A stretch of DNA of 64,000 nucleotides, from assembly GCA_019671135.1 (NCBI GenBank), contig JAHRHY010000002.1, positions 3,735,501-3,799,500 of the forward strand, read 5' to 3'. Of this stretch, positions 63,079 to 64,000 are shown piece after piece. Numbering within the stretch: position 1 is the stretch's first letter; each line of letters opens with the position of its first letter. The stretch comes from Linnemannia hyalina (lineage: Eukaryota > Mortierellomycota > Mortierellomycetes > Mortierellales > Mortierellaceae). The notes under the pieces were generated by a model. It saw only the letters and a program-made list of their open reading frames with translations. It was not told the origin of the DNA and made no database searches. Position numbers and translations under genes: made by a program.

Positions 63079-64000
63079 ATGCAGTACGTTCAGCTTACAA
63101 TCGAGCTCATCACCAAGGCCTTCGAGACATTTTCTTCTAAGAAGGGAGTGGAGTTTACCAAGAAAGATGCAAATAAGATCTTTAAGGCGCTTGATGAGGA
63201 TGAGGGAGTAGAGAGATACTACTTTTGTGGTGCAAAGTGCACCAAGTCCAAGCGCAAATGCATGAAGGAAGTTGATGATGAAGGCATGCATTGTTATGTC
63301 CACGATCCTGCGCGCAAGTGTCAAGGCACAACCATTAAGGGCGCTAATTGTGGTAGTGTAGCCAAACTTGGTGAAACATACTGTGGACGTCATCGAGAGC
63401 AGCATAAAGGTCATATGAAAAGCAGTAACAATAAGGCACCTGCCAACAAGCGTACCAAGTCTTCCAAGATAACCAAGAAGACACATACTCCTGAGTTTGT
63501 CCCTTCAGATGATGATATGACTTCCGAGGATGAAGAACCAAAGAAGCGAAAGAGAAACAAGCAGGAGTCATCGGATGAGGAGCCGTCCGATGATGATGAA
63601 GAAGATATAATTGCCGTCTCCTTTCCGTTGAGTCCAAAGGTAGTTGACATAACGTCCAAGAAAAATGTACCACTCGCTAATACAGGCATATGGATGCGTT
63701 ATGCAACTAATCCAGCTTTCCTGTATGCAAAAAACTATACTGTAAATGGCAAGTACATTATTAAGCTGAAGGAAAAGGACCTCTACATTGTATTGTGTCC
63801 ACCTGAGCTCATGGGGAAAAATCTTCCTGTACCGAAATTATCTGACAAAGAGGTACGTATATTACAAAAGATGGGACTCCAAGAGGCAACTCCTGCTGAT
63901 GTAGAAAAAATAGAAGAGTCTTCTGCTGATGAGAATTCTGACGATGATACAGATGATGGTGATACGTCTGATGATGCTGGCTCTGACGATGATTCCCCTG
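63079..64000 (+). CDS. Cys/His acidic protein, copy B (runs off the window)
   Basis: The frame starts at ATG 63,079 (MQYVQLTIELITKAFETFSS) and is still open at 64,000. It is a close paralogue of the 753-aa protein at 56,141-58,402. All knuckle cysteines and histidines are kept and the first repeated module is present (FLYAKNYTVNGKYIIKLKEK). Differences include CGAKC for CGEKC and a divergent linker (PANKRTKSSKITKKTHTPEF). The DNA similarity covers promoter and coding sequence alike, so it is a segmental duplicate. Confidence 0.75.
   Translation, partial: MQYVQLTIELITKAFETFSSKKGVEFTKKDANKIFKALDEDEGVERYYFCGAKCTKSKRKCMKEVDDEGMHCYVHDPARKCQGTTIKGANCGSVAKLGETYCGRHREQHKGHMKSSNNKAPANKRTKSSKITKKTHTPEFVPSDDDMTSEDEEPKKRKRNKQESSDEEPSDDDEEDIIAVSFPLSPKVVDITSKKNVPLANTGIWMRYATNPAFLYAKNYTVNGKYIIKLKEKDLYIVLCPPELMGKNLPVPKLSDKEVRILQKMGLQEATPADVEKIEESSADENSDDDTDDGDTSDDAGSDDDSP

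Noticed and set aside
49247..64000. A complete integrated giant-virus genome
   Set aside because: No capsid, polymerase or packaging ATPase gene is visible. Only style features (AT-rich, Cys/His knuckles) point that way.

Overview
The window looks like a repeat-rich chromosomal contig from an early-diverging filamentous fungus, most likely Mucoromycota and plausibly a Mortierella relative (inference). The reasons are short GT..AG introns, an astacin protease, Crinkler-type genes, a membrane-anchored kelch protein and several Ty3/Gypsy retrotransposons with chromodomains. No bacterial operon structure is visible.

Left part (1-23.3 kb), host-like: a GNAT acetyltransferase, a secreted astacin metalloprotease, two divergently arranged Crinkler (CRN) genes that are both broken, an antisense 3' fragment of the 28S rRNA gene, and a four-exon kelch/transmembrane gene. 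The plus-strand CRN is split by about 3.5 kb of foreign DNA. That DNA holds an apparently intact six-exon gene (about 801 codons) for a protein with C2H2-like fingers and an HNH-like C-x2-C segment.

Middle part (23.3-49.1 kb), retrotransposons: two decayed or truncated Gypsy elements (A and B), a truncated chromovirus copy, a complete sister copy of it (41,483-48,501, identical 169-bp LTRs, 5-bp target duplication TCTAT) and a chromodomain fragment of another family. A 495-bp non-autonomous element (ends GGAGGCC / GGCCGC) occurs seven times in the window. Three copies have clean 3-bp target duplications inside retrotransposon genes. Four join unrelated sequences on their two sides.

Right part (49.1-64 kb), AT-rich and unlike the rest: a locus made of a DDE (Harbinger/IS5-like) transposase gene followed by a gene for a large acidic, Cys/His-knuckle protein is present twice (copy A about 49.1-58.4 kb, copy B 61.0-64.0 kb, running off the end). 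Copy A is split by a 6,292-bp transposon (49,247-55,538) with 956-bp terminal inverted repeats, each ending in a 451-bp foldback palindrome. It has a 3-bp duplication (ATA), and copy B preserves the empty site. It carries nine or so 132-bp tandem repeats, a small ORF, a 550-aa protein whose motifs resemble rolling-circle replication initiators (Rep_trans-like), and a truncated DDE transposase. This element is the best candidate for an undescribed system. Its ends (GGAGGCC) and 3-bp duplication size match those of the 495-bp family, so one transposase may move both. The intact DDE gene in copy B is a candidate for it (inference).
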